Shown here: positions 62,685 through 64,000 of the stretch, one piece after another
How positions within the stretch are numbered: position 1 is the stretch's first letter
Layout of the letters: each line of letters begins with the position of its first letter
Origin: Pedobacter sp. BMA
Lineage (GTDB): Bacteria > Bacteroidota > Bacteroidia > Sphingobacteriales > Sphingobacteriaceae
DNA: 64,000 bases
Direction of reading: 5' to 3'
Assembly (NCBI RefSeq): GCF_001027745.1
Contig: NZ_LECU01000004.1
Location: 310,001-374,000 of the forward strand
Position numbers and translations under genes: made by a program
Notes under the pieces: model-generated
The model's database searches: none
What the model saw: the letters and a program-made list of their open reading frames with translations, nothing else
What the model was told of the DNA's origin: nothing

Positions 62685-62936
62685 ATGAAAAACGAGAATG
62701 ACAATTTGAAGGACAAAAACGCAGATAACAGTGCCGATAAAAGCAACATGCCTGATCAGCTTGTACCACGTCACCATAGTGATGAAAACAGTGATAAAAA
62801 CAAAGTAAAATCTGATGCTGGTAACCTTGGAAGAAATTTTGGCAGAGGGGACTTTGGTTCGGAAGAAGCCCGTGAAGATGCGGAAAAAGGAAACAAAGGG
62901 CATGCAGGGAATATGCCAAACTCTGCAGCAGAATAA
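62685..62936 (+). CDS. small hydrophilic protein, function unknown
   Basis: The product is 83 residues, very rich in Asn, Asp, Lys, Glu and Gly with no hydrophobic core (start MKNENDNLKDKNADNSADKS; middle LGRNFGRGDFGSEEAREDAE; end GNMPNSAAE). It is likely intrinsically disordered, like stress-linked small hydrophilic proteins. The ATG codes MKNEN, a typical Bacteroidota start, and a GCCCCGG/CCGGGGC hairpin starts at the stop codon, which supports a real gene. Antisense frames in the same place are shadows. I do not know the family. Confidence 0.65.
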   Translation: MKNENDNLKDKNADNSADKSNMPDQLVPRHHSDENSDKNKVKSDAGNLGRNFGRGDFGSEEAREDAEKGNKGHAGNMPNSAAE

Positions 62937-62937
62937 A

Positions 62938-62957
62938 GCCCCGGGAATAACCGGGGC
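62938..62957 (+). terminator. GC-rich hairpin after the small hydrophilic gene
   Basis: GCCCCGG-gaataa-CCGGGGC, a 7-bp perfect stem directly after the stop codon at 62936. No T-tract follows, so termination may be partial. Confidence 0.6.
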
Positions 62958-63070
62958 CTGAAGATTATACTAATTAGCTTAATTGAATGCTGGTGCTGCA
63001 TTATGGAGATAGTTACAGGCTACCATCATATTTATAATGATGTGGCTTGTTAGGTTGTAAACCTGTAACC

Positions 63071-64000
63071 TTATTTATTTATATCTTCTAAAATCTGATT
63101 GGTTAATTTGGGAACAGTGTAATGCTTCCGGATGTTTTCGAGGGTGACAATGATGCCCTTCGTATAAGCATTGTGTTTGTAATTAAAAATAGTTTCCAGT
63201 ACATCAGGATCAATATATCGTGCATTTGAGCCATCTATAATGACGTTGGTTTCTCTTGGAATATTGGTTAGTACAACCTGAATTGCTGCTTTATTTAAAA
63301 ATGACACTTCTTCCGCCAGTTTGATCCTCACATTTTTTTTATCGCCATCATTGGTAATTCTATAAAAGTAAGGGTTACGCATGTTGGTGCGCAACAGATA
63401 GAAAATCGAAACGAGCATACCCACAGCTACTCCTTTAAGCAAGTCGGAGAATAAAACTGCAACGATGGTCACCACAAATGGCACAAACTGATCCCAGCCC
63501 TTGTGGTACATATGCTTAAAGAGGCTCAACCTGGTAAGTTTATAACCTGTTACAAGGAGGATTGCCGCTAAACAGGATAACGGAATCATGTTAATGACTT
63601 GTGGAATGAACAACAGTGACAATAACAACCACCCTCCATGAAAAATAGCTGACATTTTAGTTCTTCCACCGGCATTTACATTTGCGGAACTTCTGACGAT
63701 TACAGAGGTTAAGGGTAAACCGCCGACCATACCGCTGGCGATATTGCCAATACCTTGTGCCATCAATTCTCTGTTCGTTGGAGAAACCCTTTTGATGGGA
63801 TCGATTTTATCGATAGCTTCAATGCTCAACAGCGTTTCCAAACTTGCCACAACGGCTATTGTTATCGCAACGATGTAAACATTTTTGTTGCCTAGTTGAG
63901 AAAAATCGGGTATGGTAAACAGACCTAAAAATTCACTGAACCCTCCTACTACGGGTATTTTCACCATTTGATCTGGCCGGAGCGGATGTCCTGTTTGCGC
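63071..64000 (-). CDS. SulP-family anion transporter, C-terminal part (cut by window edge)
   Basis: The frame is open to base 64000, so about 309 C-terminal residues are in the window. They hold the last membrane helices of the transporter core (NVYIVAITIAVVASLETLLSIEAIDKIDP, GMVGGLPLTSVIVRSSANVNAGGRTKMSAIFHG, WLLLSLLFIPQVINMIPLSCLAAILLV) and a cytoplasmic STAS domain (about the last 95 residues, with NVIIDGSNARYIDPDVLETI). The motifs NRELMAQGIGNI and GGRTK are typical of SulP carriers of sulfate, bicarbonate or other anions. The ATG at 63967 lies inside the protein and is not the start. The substrate is unknown. Confidence 0.93.
   Translation of the reverse strand, partial: AQTGHPLRPDQMVKIPVVGGFSEFLGLFTIPDFSQLGNKNVYIVAITIAVVASLETLLSIEAIDKIDPIKRVSPTNRELMAQGIGNIASGMVGGLPLTSVIVRSSANVNAGGRTKMSAIFHGGWLLLSLLFIPQVINMIPLSCLAAILLVTGYKLTRLSLFKHMYHKGWDQFVPFVVTIVAVLFSDLLKGVAVGMLVSIFYLLRTNMRNPYFYRITNDGDKKNVRIKLAEEVSFLNKAAIQVVLTNIPRETNVIIDGSNARYIDPDVLETIFNYKHNAYTKGIIVTLENIRKHYTVPKLTNQILEDINK

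Noticed and set aside
62670..63001. Three minus-strand frames over the 83-residue gene
   Set aside because: The plus-strand frame has a normal start, hydrophilic coding bias and a hairpin after its stop; the others have Phe/His/Cys-rich shadow composition.
1..64000. CRISPR arrays, insertion sequences, prophage, integrases, toxin-antitoxin or defence genes
   Set aside because: None found on reading both strands; no spaced direct repeats, transposase motifs or attachment-site duplications were seen.

Overview
The window looks like chromosomal DNA of a Bacteroidota bacterium of the Sphingobacteriaceae type (Pedobacter-like). The clues are three SusC/SusD outer-membrane glycan-uptake pairs, a type IX secretion C-terminal domain, Bacteroidota-restricted families (DUF4295, DUF5606, a PF14121-type putative porin, a secreted protein often labelled asparagine synthetase B), promoters of the Bacteroidota form TTG-N17-23-TANNTTTG, few Shine-Dalgarno sequences, and an AT-rich base composition. 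I see no rRNA, tRNA, CRISPR array, insertion sequence or prophage. The genus is an inference.

Region 1 (1-16629, all minus strand) is a polysaccharide-utilisation locus. In transcription order it holds SusC2-SusD2, a LacI-type repressor, a DUF4965/glutaminase-A-like protein, a GH92 alpha-mannosidase, a ROK sugar kinase, a discoidin-like lipoprotein, SusC1 and SusD1 (cut by the window edge). The palindrome TAAAACGTTTTA or a close variant recurs upstream of the lipoprotein operon (twice), the ROK gene, the DUF4965-GH92 pair, and more weakly lacI and susC2. This is best read as one LacI regulon for an alpha-mannoside-type glycan. The surface genes bind and import oligosaccharide, GH92 and the DUF4965 protein act outside the cytoplasm, and the ROK kinase phosphorylates a released sugar.

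Region 2 (16807-28574) has a surE / small membrane protein / lpxB operon, a 434-base gap with an unexplained structured block, a secreted M16 peptidase, a cytoplasmic GH130 glycoside phosphorylase, a CsbD stress protein, and a third SusC/SusD pair without its own enzymes.

Region 3 (28632-46600) is mainly housekeeping: acs, the rpmB-rpmG-DUF4295 ribosomal cluster, ftsY-rimO, a small secreted protein, gpsA, a TolC/adaptor efflux pair without a pump gene beside it, a polysaccharide deacetylase, two different aconitases in tandem, a DUF2007 zinc-ribbon protein and a GH1 beta-glucosidase.

Region 4 (46699-64000) has a large type IX cargo protein, a membrane MutS-like ATPase, rlmH, a 40-residue membrane microprotein, DUF5606, a cyclophilin, a secreted protein with a possible amidotransferase-like cysteine, a small beta-barrel protein, the tightly packed lpxK-punA-porin operon, a fatty acid hydroxylase/sterol desaturase, pruA, an 83-residue hydrophilic protein and the C-terminal part of a SulP anion transporter that runs off the window.

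No single gene cluster stands out as a wholly new system. The most informative unexplained signals are the operator series with its promoter geometry, the structured block at 19208-19366, the acnB leader, the 40-residue protein and the secreted protein at 53258-54517.
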